NCBI GenBank assembly: GCA_029721435.1
Contig: CM056573.1
Coordinates: 47,962,501 to 48,026,500 of the forward strand
Direction of reading: 5' to 3'
Source: Gymnothorax reevesii
Taxonomy: Eukaryota; Chordata; Actinopteri; Anguilliformes; Muraenidae
Length of the DNA stretch: 64,000 nt
In this document: piece after piece, positions 11,286 through 25,600 of the stretch
Position numbering within the stretch: the stretch's first letter is position 1
Layout of the letters: every line of letters starts with the position of its first letter
Translations under genes and position numbers: made by a program
Notes under the pieces: generated by a model
Databases searched by the model: none
Told to the model about the DNA's origin: nothing
The model's input: the letters and a program-made list of their open reading frames with translations, nothing else

Positions 11286-13572
11286 CACAAATGGACAAAG
11301 ACAAAGACAAAAACTTAGCAGATTGAGTCTGGTATAGTTGAAACATACAATCATTGCGTGTTGCTGTGTGCAGAGACATTTAATCCAACAACTGGGCTGC
11401 TGTGTCCCTGACCTTTAGTAATGAATGGAGGCTTGTTTTAGTTGTTTTTTTTTTTTTACCCCTCAGCCCAAAAATTTGGGCTCTGGGGTATTGTCGTCAC
11501 GTGCGCCGTCCGTCCGTCCACAATTGCATTTCGCGCATTAAGTCAAACACCATTGCCGATCAATGCCATTTTTGGTGTGGGTGTTGGTGGTGGGTCACTA
11601 CATAAGCCTATGGAATTTCGTTGTGCTCCAATATCTAGTATGGCTGCCACGGCCGCCATCGGGAATTTGCATTCTGTGCATTTCGTCAAAAACGCCATTG
11701 CTGATCAATGCTATTTTTGGTGTGGGTGTTGGGAGTGGGTAGCTACAGAAGCCTATTGATTTTTCGTCGCGCTCCGATATCTAAGATGGCTGCCGCGGCT
11801 GCTAACTTGAATTTGCATTTCATGTATTAAGTCAAAAATGCCATTGCCGATCAACGCCATTTTTGATGTGGGTGTTGGGGGTGGGTAGCAACACAAGCTC
11901 ATCGATTTTCGTTGCGCTCCGATATCTAGTATGGCTGTCACGGCTGCCATCTTGAATTTGCATTCCTTGCATTAAGTCAAAAACGCAGTTGCCAATCAAC
12001 TCCATTTTTGGTGTGGGCATTGGGGGTGGGTAGCTACACAAGCCTATAAATTTTCATTGCGCTCCGATAACTAATGTGGCTGCTACGGCTGCCATTTTGA
12101 ATTTGCATCCACGGCTGAGGGGTAACGCCCGCTTTGCGGCGGTATTTTTGATATTTTCGCTGGATTTCTGTGTGTGACAGCTTTGACAGCAATCTGCTAG
12201 AATGGACAATACTTCTCCACTGAAGCACTTGGTCTTGAAGTGCTGGCATTTAGGTTAGGCTTTAGAGTTCTCTACTAAAGCACCTGCTGTATTGCTATGA
12301 GACTAGAATGTGGCATGGGCACTACATCTGTCCATTAAAGCACTTGCTCTCTAAGTGCTAGGAATTAGGGTAAATTGTGGTCTTCTGTTTTGAAGCACCA
12401 CTGTATTAGCGCTAGAATATAGCATGTGAGCTATACCTTTTCAGTGAAGCACTTGTTCTATTAGTGCTATGATTTAGCATTGGGTCTAGAGGGTCCAGAC
12501 CTCTCTGCTGAAGCATTAGTTCTGTTTGCGCTACTATGTAGTGTGCTGTTTAGCTTTCCCATCTGAGGCCTTAGCTCTAGAGTGCAGTGTGAAGTTCTCT
12601 CCAGTGTAATCCTTTGTCTCTGCAGGACGCAGTGCAGGTGCTGTTAAAGCATTCGGCAGACGTCAACGCACGAGACAAGAACTGGCAGACGCCACTCCAC
12701 ATCGCCGCCGCCAACAAGGCAGTGCGCTGTGCCGAGGCCCTAGTCCCGCTCCTCAGCAACGTAAACGTGTCGGATCGAGCGGGCCGCACCGCACTACACC
12801 ACGCCGCCTTCAGTGGCCACCTGGAGGTCAGTTCTTGGGCAAACGGCAACCGTCTCACCTTTAGGAGACCATCTGCTCAGGACTCTGTAGGATACTCTCA
12901 GCACATTACTGAGAAGGCTATCACTACTAACTGCTGGCTTATTCCCTGTACTAGATGGTGAAATTGCTGCTGTCCAGAGGCGCCAACATTAACGCTTTTG
13001 ATAAGAAGGACCGGCGGGCGATTCACTGGGCTGCATACATGGGTAAACTCCTGTGTGCTTTCTCAGGCCTGTTTCCAGTAAGGTGTATGTTACTGTCAGT
13101 GTTGGAAGTATATTTAGAAATGTTATAAAGTCTACAGCCTGATCCGTCATGTGGTCCACCACAGCTGCCAGCTCCCCGCTGTTTATTGCTCAGAAGTGAT
13201 GAGGCCTGACCCAGTGAAATGGGCAACCTCTGACCTGAGGGCAAGCAAGTTGTGACCTTTGACCCTATTCCTGAAGGGTAAAACCCTGCTGCTGTTTTTC
13301 AGGGCACATTGAGGTGGTGAAGCTTCTGATTTCCCACGGCGCTGAGGCGACCTGCAAAGACAAGAAGGCCTATACGCCCCTACACGCTGCGGCCTCCAGT
13401 GGCATGATCAGTGTCGTCAAGTGCCTTCTGGACCTGGGAGTGGATGTAAGGGCTTCTGTCCTCCTGACCCTTACTGCACAACTGCTCAGCTCTCGATCTT
13501 ATCTGTACTGTGGGTGTATATGTTTGCCCTCATGTCTGAGCTATTGTGTGTGTCTGTGCTTGTTGCTCAGAG

Positions 13573-13626
<54 letters not shown>

Positions 13627-16600
13627 GAGAGTCCTGCTCTGTTAGTCTGTGTGTGTGTGTCTGATCATCTATGTATTGGGTCATTAGTTGGGGGCTTGGC
13701 GATATGAAGATGTGTATCCTGAAGACAATATAATATTTTCATCAATCACAAAATTTGAAATTGTGATACGCTTATGTGTTTTTACATAACTGGCTTGAAC
13801 TTGAAAAAGAGTTGATAAGGACATTACTTGGCCCTGCTGTGTGGCTTTGGTCACATGTGTAGGACCTGCGTATGCAGCGTATTTGCGCGGTAAATGGATG
13901 TTTTGCTACTTTGGCTTTTTCCGAATGTACTTTCGCAACTGCACACTATTCTCGCCACAATATCTAAGTCTGTTCGCTATTACAACGCATAATCAAACGA
14001 TGATCAGTTCAAAGATTGCTGAATATTTCTTTGAAGATGCTTCGGATCTACAAAGTCTCGTCGTACCGTGTTGGAAAAGCCCGAGTGAAATCACTGCATC
14101 ATAGAGAAAATGGAAGTTGGGGTGCTGAACTGAAGTGTATTGAGCATTTAGCGATCACAATGGTCTACAATCCGAGAAATAACTAATTATCAACATGACA
14201 AATTCATGTCATGTACTTCATCGCGTGATGGTTTGTAAAGTTATTTTCTGACCATTTTGTGATATTCATAGTTTAAACAGCTAGCTAGTTACATGGCTTA
14301 TGTTGGCTACATGGTTAGCTTTCTGGGCTACCAAGCTAGCGCCGGCTGCATGTTTTGTTTACATGCACCAGATATGACTTGCAAAGTTTGCAAAAATGCT
14401 TTCTAGCTAGCTAACGTTATGCTGTGTTCGATTTGTACTGGCAAGTTGGGATTTTCTAAGCTCTGTCGGAAATTTCAGTTTGAACAGCCCCTGAAGTCGG
14501 ATTTCCAACTCGGAAAGTCTGAGATTTTTCACCTGCCTTGAGTTCCCACTTTCGAGTTCTAGATGGCCGCACCGTGTATCTACAGTAATCAAAAGCTGTG
14601 ATAAATGACTGCATATTTGCAATTCTGTGTTATTTGTGTTTCATTAAATCAGTTGTACACACACTCCTGAATAAAGTTTATCGGTGGACTTGTAGCTACG
14701 GTGTTTGCACGTGAAAAATACAGAGTTATGCGTTGTTTTCAAGTAGTATTGCAAACAACAGCTAATGAAGGCTATCCCGACCTGAAGACACCCCGCTGAC
14801 CTAAAGTCAGTTTTCTGATTTAGTAACTAGAACACAGGTTCATCGCAGGTTTGACATTATTCCTAGCCTTGACTTGCAGCTACCAAGTCAAACGCAGCAT
14901 TAGTTTGGCAGAGACCTTGGGGGTTTTCAAGAGCAGGCTTGACCTAAAGCTAGATACCATTGAGTCATTTGGTATCTGAAGGGATATATTCACAATAGTA
15001 TAAAGAAACTGGCGAGCTTAGTTGGGCTGAAAGGCCTGTTCTTGCCATTCATGTTATGTTATGTTAACAGGGAAATTTGGAGTCTAAAATTGTTTGTTAA
15101 AATGCAAACAGACATTACTATGACAAACATTTGTAAAACGTTGACTTTTGGATGCATTGTCATACTCTTCAAACCTGGGGGTGCGTTCCCGTTCAGTATG
15201 CAAAATGTTACAAAGCGTTCCGAGCGTTCGCGTATTGAATGATATGTTTGCTTGTGGCGCTACCTAACAGAGGCGAACGGTCCAAAGAGGTGACTGGCTA
15301 CAAACAAAATGGAGGAAAGGTTGGATTATGTGCCAGTTTGGCAGTTAAATTAACTTGCCACTAGCTTTGTAACTGATAACTGCCTAGGCATGCCAACTAA
15401 ATACAATATACAGTTGCTAACTAATTGGCTTACCTTTCTAGGCTGTCTTGCTTTTCAAGCCTAGCGTGATGGATACAGCTGTGAATTATAGCGAGGTGCT
15501 GGCTGCTTTCTGTTTTGCTATGGAAACCAGGTGGATCATGGGACTTGTAGCATGTAATTAATGGCGTCCCCTATTGCTGGAAACGTTTGCCACAAACTGT
15601 CCGTTCAGAGTGAGCAGAATACCACCTCGTGTCGCGCTACGTAACAACTTGCCATATTGATTGAGCCTCTTCTGTTGGTTAGGCTTCTGGCTGTTTCTTC
15701 AATATTTTTGTAGGCTGACGAGGCTTGGTCACAGCACCACAGGGCCAGAAGAAAAAAAGTCTTTCTACTAGGCAAAAATTTACATTTCCAGTGTTGTTAC
15801 TCAATTTTGGTGGTAATCTACGTGATTCTGACTAATTGGTGGGAATCTTTCGAGTATCACCATTTAGAAGAGACTGTGATCGTGTTTTGTTGAACAGTAA
15901 GTACTTTAATTTGGTGGAAATTTTAGGAAAAAAAGGATGGAATATGAAGGGGTTAACTTAATCGGGATTTGAGTACCACTAATACGTTTAACACAAAGGA
16001 TAACAAAAAATTTTCAAAAGCCATGTGCCATAATAATGTGTATCATTAAAAAAAAGGTATATTGTGATATACATTCGTATTGTGATGAATGGGATATATG
16101 GTGATGACATTTTTAGCCATATTGCCCTGCCCTATCATGTGGGCTTGTATAATGTGCATTTTTGTGTAGGTCTGAGAGAGAAACTCAGTGTATCCATTAT
16201 CAGACTATGTTAATATGCTTTTTGAAGGTGGGAATTATCTCAGATGAGGCCAATGGCTTTCCTTCTCTCCCTGTCCATAGATAAATGAACCGAATGCCTA
16301 TGGAAACACCCCTCTGCATGTGGCCTGCTACAATGGGCAGGATGTGGTTGTGAACGAGCTCATTGAGTGCGGCGCCAATGTCAACCAGATTAACGAGAAG
16401 GGCTTCGCCCCTCTCCATTTTACTGCTGCATCCCGGCATGGCGCGCTCTGTCTGGAGCTGCTTGTCGGCAACGGAGCTGATGTGAACATAAAAGTGAGTC
16501 TGGTCTCAACCCAGTGGTCCATTCACACTATTGCATTACTACCCTTCTACAGTCACGCTGCCACCATAGAAAATTCATTCTATTTACACGCTTGGGATTT

Positions 16601-19600
16601 TTTTGTGCATGGTACCACTAACAATTTTTACCCCTCAGCCCTCAAGGCTGACGGGGTGTTGCTATCCTTTGTGCTGGGTGGGCGAGCGTCTCCAAAAACT
16701 TCGACATCGGGCTGAGGGGTATTCCGAGCATTGCACGCCTTTTTTTTTTTATTTTTTTATTTTTTTTTTTAGCCATCAAAAACTTTTATTACGGTTTATC
16801 CTGTTATTGTTGCTGCCAGGAAGACTGTGACTACTTCAGACCTACGGACCTTAATTTCGTTTTTAGGCAGCCGTCTCGATGTGGATCATTATTGCCTCTG
16901 ACAGCTGTCATAACAATACGGCAGAGGACTTGAGATCCCACGGTGTCCCTTAAATATTTAAAGTGGGAGAGAAAATGAGATGCAGTGGTTCAGCCTGTTC
17001 TGTTTTACATTTGCATCATTAGGACAGGGGGGAGCTTATAATGTACTGTCTCTGGGGATCTCAACCCCGACCAGCACATTCTGTTCTCTGCCGTCAGCTC
17101 CGAGAAGCTTATGGTCTCAATCTGTGATTGGTTCACCAGCGAAACCTGAAAAGTTCATATTTTTATTGTTTCTAGAGAATGAGATCTCTTGGTGGTGCTA
17201 ACACTTTACTCCCTCAGTCTTATGCTCCATAAACATATCCAGCAAACTTTGTCTTTTGCACAAATAGGGGCGTGTTTATAATTTATGACTTTTTAATCCA
17301 TGTAGAACTTGCAGGTCATTAGTCATTACTTAAGAAATATCTCTTAATAATAATCTGTGGCTAGAGAAGGCCTATTGGCTCTCATCAGGAGAGAGGACCA
17401 TGGGTTCATGTGTTTAACTGCTGCATGACACCGTAAACTATGACATAAACTTTTCTACAAGACATAACATAAAATTTTCTACAAGACTTCATCTGTCTTG
17501 TAGTACTTGTGCTGACTTTGATTTTACTCTCTGGAGAAGTGAAAGAATGGGAAATGTAGCCTTTAAAATGCAATTATGCATGAACTCGCAGGTTTGTAAT
17601 ATGAATCATATTACATCATACAAGCTTAGCACTAAGGCCCAATGACAAGCATGCTATGTACCAGTACTTCTTACCCTGCTAATTTTGTATGCCTGAGTGA
17701 ATTCAGCAGTGTTCATGTAAACCTATTATTTCCTTTTATGTATTGTAAATTGTAAGAGTTGGGAGTGCATTGGTAAATGGATGGAGAGGGGGAAAGGACT
17801 TTTTGTTGCTCATCATCCATCCTCTCTATGCAGAGTAAAGATGGTAAGACCCCCTTGCACATGACGGCCATCCATGGAATGTTCTCCAGATCCCAGGCAG
17901 TCATTCAGAGCGGTGAGTCCGCTGGGACAGCGGCTTCCCTTCTGTCACATCAAACCAAGCAGACATGGACCCTCAGGGCTATGTTGGTCTGCAGTATTGC
18001 ATACATTTCTGAACATGGAAACCTTGCCTCTTAGTCACTTCATAAAAGACTAATGTGCTTCTCAAACAATGTGACCTCACTGGACACAAGGTTGCGCAAG
18101 GCCATCACAACTGCAGACGAGTAAACAGCAGGGGAAATGCTGGCATCTATTCCTATTTTTAATAGACTTTGAGATAATGCAGCTGGGAATGGGAATTGGA
18201 TCTGACCAATATGTGCTGATCTGGATGTATGTTAGGGATAAACCATCCTGAGAGGGGGGATAGCGGTCATAAAGGCCTGTGGAATGCTGCATCATTTGGA
18301 ACTGAGCCATTTCAAAATCTGCATTTTACTTCTCATGAAAATTTCCATTTTCACCAAAACAAGTCAACTTGCAAAACTTGTCTTAAAAACAGAAGTTTAC
18401 AATATTGTTGTGAGAATTGTAATGGAAATGGGATGAATTGAGCTAATGGCGCTATGATTTTAATAGAATTTTTGACTTGAAGATTGAATAAAAAAAACAT
18501 TCGGAACATTTTGTGTGATATTTAATCAAGTTTTGCCAGCCTCCGTGGCAGGGATAATGTCCCCAGAGAATTTCCTTTCTTGTGACTCAACTTCCTTGTG
18601 GTGGTTCAAAATGCGCAATTATATCAGTGCTTTGTTTTTTTTTCAATCATTATTACTGCAAGGTTATGTAACCACAAGGAGAGGTCAGCATGTTCTGCTA
18701 AACCCTCGCTAACAGTTGTGTCCACTTTTGATGGGCTGAAGGAAATCAAGACGACTTCTGTTTTTGAAGCGAAATTGACCACTTGGGCCATCAAGTGACT
18801 ACTTTAAACTGCCTATTAATGTCCGTGACGTCACCTCCTGTGATCACTCTACAGTGACATTGTCGCAGTGGGAACTAGAAAGTGGCTTTCTTCTACAATT
18901 TTTATTTTTTTTTATTATTTATTTTTTTCATAGCTCGTTGTGAAAGAATTGGCATATTGCAAACTATTTGGAAATCCTCTTGATTGAGGAAAGCCTCATC
19001 TTTATTTATTTTTATTTTTTTAGCGTGCATACTACATTTTTAAAAGGCTTTTATACAATATATGAAATTCACATTCAAATAAAATGCGTTCTCTTGAAGA
19101 CAGAACATCTTTTGGACTTCACCTTCATATTATGCAATCTTTCTTTGAATTTTGCAATTTATTAGTGGCTATTTTGGGATTATGATTTATGAATAATCCA
19201 GATATCAGATGTCAGGGAAGGTCCTCTCGAAGAAACCGTAGTAAATATTTTTGTTTGCTCAATGTTTGCTTGATATCTGGGTTGTTGCCCCTTGTATAAC
19301 AGGCCTCAGGATGTCTGTGTTCATTTAATGCAGTATCTTTATTTTTCTGCATTATACTCTATATCAATTAAAAACTGGCATATATCAAAAGAGATGCTGC
19401 TACTTTGGGTTTTGGGCAACAATGCGTATTTTTGGTTTTCCATTTGTATAGGTTCTTAGAGAATATTGCTTCTGTCTTTGCTTACGCAGACTCAAAATCA
19501 CTGTGCATTTGATCAAGATCATTGGGAAGTAGAGTGCTGAACCAGGGGCTTTTGCATTTGCAGGGGCTGAGATAGACTGTGAAGACAAGAATGGTAACAC

Positions 19601-22600
19601 CCCCCTGCACATAGCGGCTAGATATGGCCACGAGCTTCTCATCAACACACTGGTTACCAATGGAGCTGACACCGCCAGGTGAGCTGGCTTAAATTTGTCA
19701 TTCATATGAGCTCGAACTCTATATACATTTTCTGCTGTGAGAGGAACTTGTACAACCAGATTTTCGTTCACTGGTGTAGTATTTTGACGTCAAAATTGAT
19801 GATATGGAAAATGTAAGCAAACTCGTCATCTGAAAAAAGAGAGCAAAGGCATTGTTTTCCTGAAGGTTGGATTGTTGTGCTGATAATTTGCGGGTGGTCC
19901 ATGGTCCTGTCTCTGCTGCAGACGGGGTATTCACGGGATGTTCCCATTGCACTTGGCCGCTCTCAGTGGGTTCTCGGACTGCTGCCGGAAGCTTCTATCC
20001 TCTGGTGAGTGTCCACCGCCCACTTAAGTAGTACTGGGAAACGGCTTGCAGTTATAACAGCGATGTGCTAAATGCTATTCAGTAAAAGACTAATGCTCCT
20101 ACCAGCATCTCTATTCATCTGGTAAAGTGTGGAGCTCTTTCCTGGAATCACGCACCTAAATAACGTTTTTCATTTTCATCTCTGAAATAAATGGAGGATA
20201 GAGATCTGTTGAGGTGGTGTGCAAAGGAGTTTAATGGATTGGTTGTCCACCCATCTTCATGGCCTTGATAATATTGGGCTTCCTGTCAATAGGACTGAAG
20301 ACTGGATCTGTTTACAGGGCTAAGCGCTAAGCTCGCAAAAAAAAAAAAAAATTATCGATGGTATGAAGTCCTTCCTTGAGTTACGTCAGTATGGCTTCTG
20401 TTGCTGAATTATTTTGGGAATTGAATTTTTTTTTTTTTTTTTGGTTTGGAGATATGGCTGATACAGATGGTTGGAGAAGAAAACAAATTTCTTTTGACAG
20501 AGGGATGTTGTTTCTCAATCTGACAAATTTTTTTCTACGATTAGTCCTTGGAGAAGTGTACTTATTTTCAGTATTTGATGTTTCTCCTGTATTCTGGACA
20601 TAATTTTTAGAATGTACATAGTGTCTTTTTTTGTCAGTTAGTGTTTGATGGTTATCACAAGGATATTTATTATTCTGACTGACTGTCTCCTACAGTAAAT
20701 TTCTTCTTCTCTCATTTGTGCCGAAATTGTTTGAAATGGAGCATCTATTGAAATTTCTTTTCCAATCCTGTTGTAACCTTACAGGGTAGCAGGTCTGTGT
20801 TGGCATGTGTTATTGAGGTGGGAAACATGCTGGTTTTTGATCTTGGATTGTGCCAGGACACTCAGAGCTCTGTCACTCTGCCTTTTTTGCTACCTGACAA
20901 CATTTGAAATCCTGCTGACTGTTGCAGATTTGTGATTACCATGCATTGACAAGGCAGAATTCTGTAGCGATTTACTCTAATTATACCCCCGACAATGAAA
21001 TGCCGGAGGTGTGTAGTGATATACCAAGAATTCCGTCCGTCATTCTGTCCGAAGATATTATTTGTCCAATCGATATCTCGAATATTATTCATTGGATTCT
21101 TTTCAAATTTGGCACACATTCTCTACCACAGGGAGAGGTGCAGTGCAAAGTGTCGGCCATCTGGGATGATTCTTCACGAAAATATCGCCGTTTTCCTGTT
21201 TTTAGACTTATAAATTTTCAAGTGGGTTCAATGTCAATTTGTCTGATGGATATCTCGAATATTATTCATTGGATTCTATTCAAATTTGGCGCACATTCTC
21301 TACCACAGGGAGAGGCGCAGTGCATAGTGTCGGCCATCTATGTCCATCCGTCCAAAGACATCATTTGTCCGATCAATGTTTCATTTCACGCATAGTTTCT
21401 AACATATGGAAAGGTGTAGTGCTAAGTGTCACAGATGTTCGGAATGTGATCATTTCCATAATCGCCAACGGAAAAAGCATGATTGGGGGCGTCGGGGCTA
21501 TTGTTAAGCTCTGCTTACTTTTTCACTTGTTTTAGTCTTAATATAAAAAAGATTTTTATGAATCATTGCTCTGAATAATCCAAAACATAGCCACTATGAA
21601 TATTTCAGGGAGATGGTGTGATTTGACTCAGTTGAGTGGTTGAGTTCTGCCTGTGAAAGTGGGTGGATTATTTGAGTACGACATGATGTCACCTTGGGAT
21701 GAAATGGCGCGCACCTGGTGTAAATTGAGCCACTGGGAATGATCTTCAGATTTGTTGATCTATTTCAAAAAAGTCATTTTACATACTCTGTGTTATAAAC
21801 TGTGTTGGGAAAAGAATTTGCTTTGTTCCCGATTTCTTCAACTTTTGTTTACTTGGTTGATTTGAAATATTTAAAAATGTCAACTTATTTTAATAGAAGA
21901 CAAAGACCGCAAGAGTAAACACAAAAGGCAGGTTTTAAATGATTTCATTTATTGGAGGTAAATTGGTTGAATTTGGAATGAAGGGAGCAATAGGTTTTTC
22001 ACATTGGGCCAGATAGGTTTGGATCAGAGATTGCGTTACACTTTCTGATTGTCTGTCATTGTGACGGACAGGGGCATAAAAATTCTGTCATAATCAATTA
22101 TTATCCTTCATTGTAATTTTATTTTCGGTAAAATGAACAGAATAATTTATAGATTACGCATTAGGTGATGCCGACAGTGATTCATGTAGACCAGTGGTTC
22201 TCAAATTCAGTCCTGGCGCCCCCCTGTGTATGCTGGTTTTTGTTCCAGCCACAACTGCAATTCTAAGATCTTAAGCTGTTACTTTGTCTTAATTAGCAGC
22301 ATTCCATGTTTAGAGTAGTTATTTACCATCTTAAGTCCCATTTGGATGGACACATCCATTCTGCTATGGAGAATAAAAACCTTTGAACATCTTGTGCTTA
22401 ATTTTCAATATTGCTGGGATTTTCAGGTGAAAACTTTTTTAAACAGATCAAATTAGACTCTGAGAAAATCAATAAGCTCCAAATTAGGTTTCTGAATGCA
22501 GGTGTTTTGAGTTTTTCCCAAATAACCTGCCTGAACCAAATAAAATCAACAGAAAACACAACAGGTGTGACTCCATTGTTTGCCAAGTAAATTGTCGGGT

Positions 22601-25600
22601 TTTACCTCCATGTGTTAAGAGTTTCACCAATGAGGAACCTGTGGATATTTGCATAAATGCACCTAATTAAAACAAAACAACAGCTTGTTAAAATCCTAGA
22701 ATTGCAGTTGCGGCTGGAACAAAAACCAGCATACACAGGGGGGCGCCAGGACCGAATTTGAGAACCACTGATGTAGACACACATTGCGCATTGTGTTATT
22801 TACAGCACTGCGTGGATTTTCGAACTTACTGCAGTATGAACTTTATAAAACATAACAAATAATTTCTCCCCCCACACAGCAATATTGTTGCGCTTCACTA
22901 AGCCTAACAACCGCAGTCTCGCTAAGCGGTCCTACAAAGCTGCTTCTATCAACTCCTTATGTCAGCCGGGGCTTTCCTGGGGCTTTCCACCTAGATATCT
23001 GCAGAGACGGCGTTTGTTGCATATGTCCAATCGTCTACCGGCAGCAGAGCAGCATATTTTACAAATGAAGAGCAAATGATCATATTAAAAAAATATGAGG
23101 AATACAGGATCATACCAGAGATGCCAAGTCTCACGCCTTAGGCTTGAGTTTCTCCTCTTAGTGGCATTCACGTTCCTGTGCCATAGTCAGAAATTATTCA
23201 ATCAACGCGCACTGAAGATATTCACTTGCGGAACTTAAGTCATTGTGCTTTAAGTTAATCAGTTTCCCGTGCATTATGGTGGATTTCCCCACGAGTGACA
23301 CGGAAATGATGACTCGGGAATTCTCACACTTGTCTTTACTGAGGGATTGAAAGCAATGGAATTGCATAAAGACATAACAAATGGTCTTATTTCATTGAAA
23401 CAATTTAAACGATCATGAAACACGTGCATTGTTTCCAATCCCTGAGTAAAGAGAAGCGGGAGAAGGCTGGAGTCATAATCGCTTTCCATAGCGAGGGCCA
23501 CCTTCACCCAAGTGAAACTGAAACTTCAATGCAAAATGATTTTAATTCTTTGTGAGAATCTCATTAATAAACGTTCATTGAATAATTGCGGACTATGGTG
23601 AATAAGCCTAGAAAATGCGCGAGACTTGGCACCTCTGTCATATAGATCAAAGACAATGTTCGAGACAATATGACAACCACCACCAATTGGACGGGGATGT
23701 GAATTACATCTGTCAAAATGACGGAGGACCTTCAAAATTTTCCGTCATTGTTGAAAAAAATCCGTCAATGACGGGAAAACATTCGGTTAACGTGACCTCT
23801 GGGTTGGATTGCCCTTTTCCTTCCATAAATGAGATTGTCATTGGAAAGAAGCATTTGTTTAATTGGGTTATCCTTGTCTAATATTAGCATTATCATCTGA
23901 AATGTGGCAAATATGCAAAAATAGGAAAAGAATCACCCTCTTCTTTGGTGCTAATGGCCATTCGGTGTTTGCTGCCCCCTATAACTGCAGTGAAATGTCA
24001 TCCCACCCTCAGGCTTTGACATCGATACACCTGATGACTTTGGCCGGACGTGTTTACATGCTGCAGCGGCGGGGGGGTGAGCTGAGATGTTCTGTCTCTT
24101 CCTCATGTGACTTCTGCACATGCTCTGTATTACATTTGCTATATTTGTATGAATGACACTCACATATGGGAAGTTGGTGCCATGTCTGTTTAGAAAGCAG
24201 TGTCGTGGATTATGTGTCTGATTACTCAACTTGTTAGCAACTTGTTGGAAGGTCTTTAAAATTTTATGGCCGGGATTTCACTGGGGATTTTGTTTAAAGA
24301 TATACGTAATGACATTATTGACTATGTCATTGATGTGTTTACCCATATATCACGAAAGGGGAAAAAAAATTCATTGAACATATTCAAATAGTATTTTCAT
24401 AAATGACAAACAATAACCACAGAGATCATTTTTCATGTTTGAAAAATCATGTTTGATTTTTTTATTTTGTCTATAATTTGCAGAAATTGCATGTAATTTC
24501 TCAGATGTCAATTTTGAAAGCCTTAAATGGTAGTTGAAGTTCAGTTTCTGCAAACATACTTAAATTGGTCAGAATGTTAGCGGGCTGATGAGGGAGGAAC
24601 CTATTGTCAGGTCGTCTGGGTACATGTCCCACAAGGTTGGTGGTACAAGCCATGGTGTGGCCATAATAAATTGCGCACCTGTAGGACTCGTGAGGAAGGC
24701 CCATGACCCCGCATTACTCCTGAGAGCATCGTCCTCAACTTAATCTTGCAAAATTAATCACTTTGCATAAAGTGTCTGCTTAAAACGAGTTTTGAGTCTC
24801 CACGAGTTCCTAAATTGGAAATGCATTATACGTTCAATCTTTACAATTATGTTTCCGAACTCAAATATCATTGCTTGTCTGTCAATATATTAAGGTGTTG
24901 AAGGGACTACAAGCTACTTTTGGTCACTCACTTGCTTTCAATGTGTATAAGAGACTTGTACTGCCATAATACGGAATTTGTCGGTCATAAATTAGGCAGT
25001 AGCCCGTACACAACCTTAAATAGCTTATTTTTTTTCCCATATATGTTTGGTGCTGTTAATGGCACCACAAAAATAAGGGTTTTTATCACATTTAACTACG
25101 TATTGAAAGTGTGTAACATCTGAGGGGCTTATTAAATCTCATCAAAACTGCCTGTCTGTATAGATGGCACTATTGGTTTGCGGAATCTTAAGTTTCTCTT
25201 TTGTAAAAAATGCCCGTTTACATTCTGTTTGCTTGCATGGGCTGGAATGAAGCAATTGTTGAGTGTGGAAATGATCAGTGTGAGTAATGGAGTGCTCTGC
25301 CTCGCAGGAATTTGGAGTGCTTGAATCTCTTGCTCAACACGGGGGCAGATTTTAACAGAAAGGACAAATTTGGGAGGTGTGTATCTTTTTTTTTTTTTCT
25401 TCTTCTTCTCTCTACATAATAACATGTTCAATGAATGGGGGGGGGGGCACATCTTTCTTTGTTATAAGTCTTGAGCCAGTGCTATTTGCCTAATGTTCAA
25501 TGGAAATGTTATAAGTAAATATTGTCCAAGAGTGTTGTGTTGGTTGGACACAATTCAGTAGAGTTGACTGTGGTAGCAGTCATAATTTTAGCTAACTGAG

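Larger units (their letters stand above)
8392..12625 (+). other. ankrd28: ankrd28 intron 4
   Basis: A 4.2-kb repeat-dominated intron. Its contents are a dispersed repeat (8895-9150), another at 9360-9570, the palindromic Tc1 derivative (9766-10689), a (CA)n run, a 145-bp tandem repeat (11457-12140) and a 58-bp degenerate array (12200-12600). Open frames in 8400-8700 were examined and are not exons. Confidence 0.6.
13446..16280 (+). other. ankrd28: ankrd28 intron 7
   Basis: A 2.8-kb intron that starts with a (GT)n run and is mostly occupied by a 2.45-kb repeat with GGGC(T)xGGCGATATG ends (13688-16136) holding the 3' end of a LINE-like element. Confidence 0.5.
20005..24012 (+). other. ankrd28: ankrd28 intron 11
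   Basis: The second-longest confirmed intron (4.0 kb). It holds a CCCCCGAC-ended repeat (20985-21520), a hAT-type MITE (22192-22770) and an inverted-repeat element at about 23114-23637. The remainder is unremarkable AT-rich sequence. Confidence 0.5.

Noticed and set aside
10930..11379. 149-codon minus-strand frame with Cys/Val repeats
   Set aside because: The Cys-Val run is the translated (CA)n microsatellite. The rest has no similarity.
20922..21395. 157-codon frame with repeated FKFG(T/A)HSLPQGE
   Set aside because: The peptide repeat comes from the tandem units of a dispersed DNA repeat, not from a gene.
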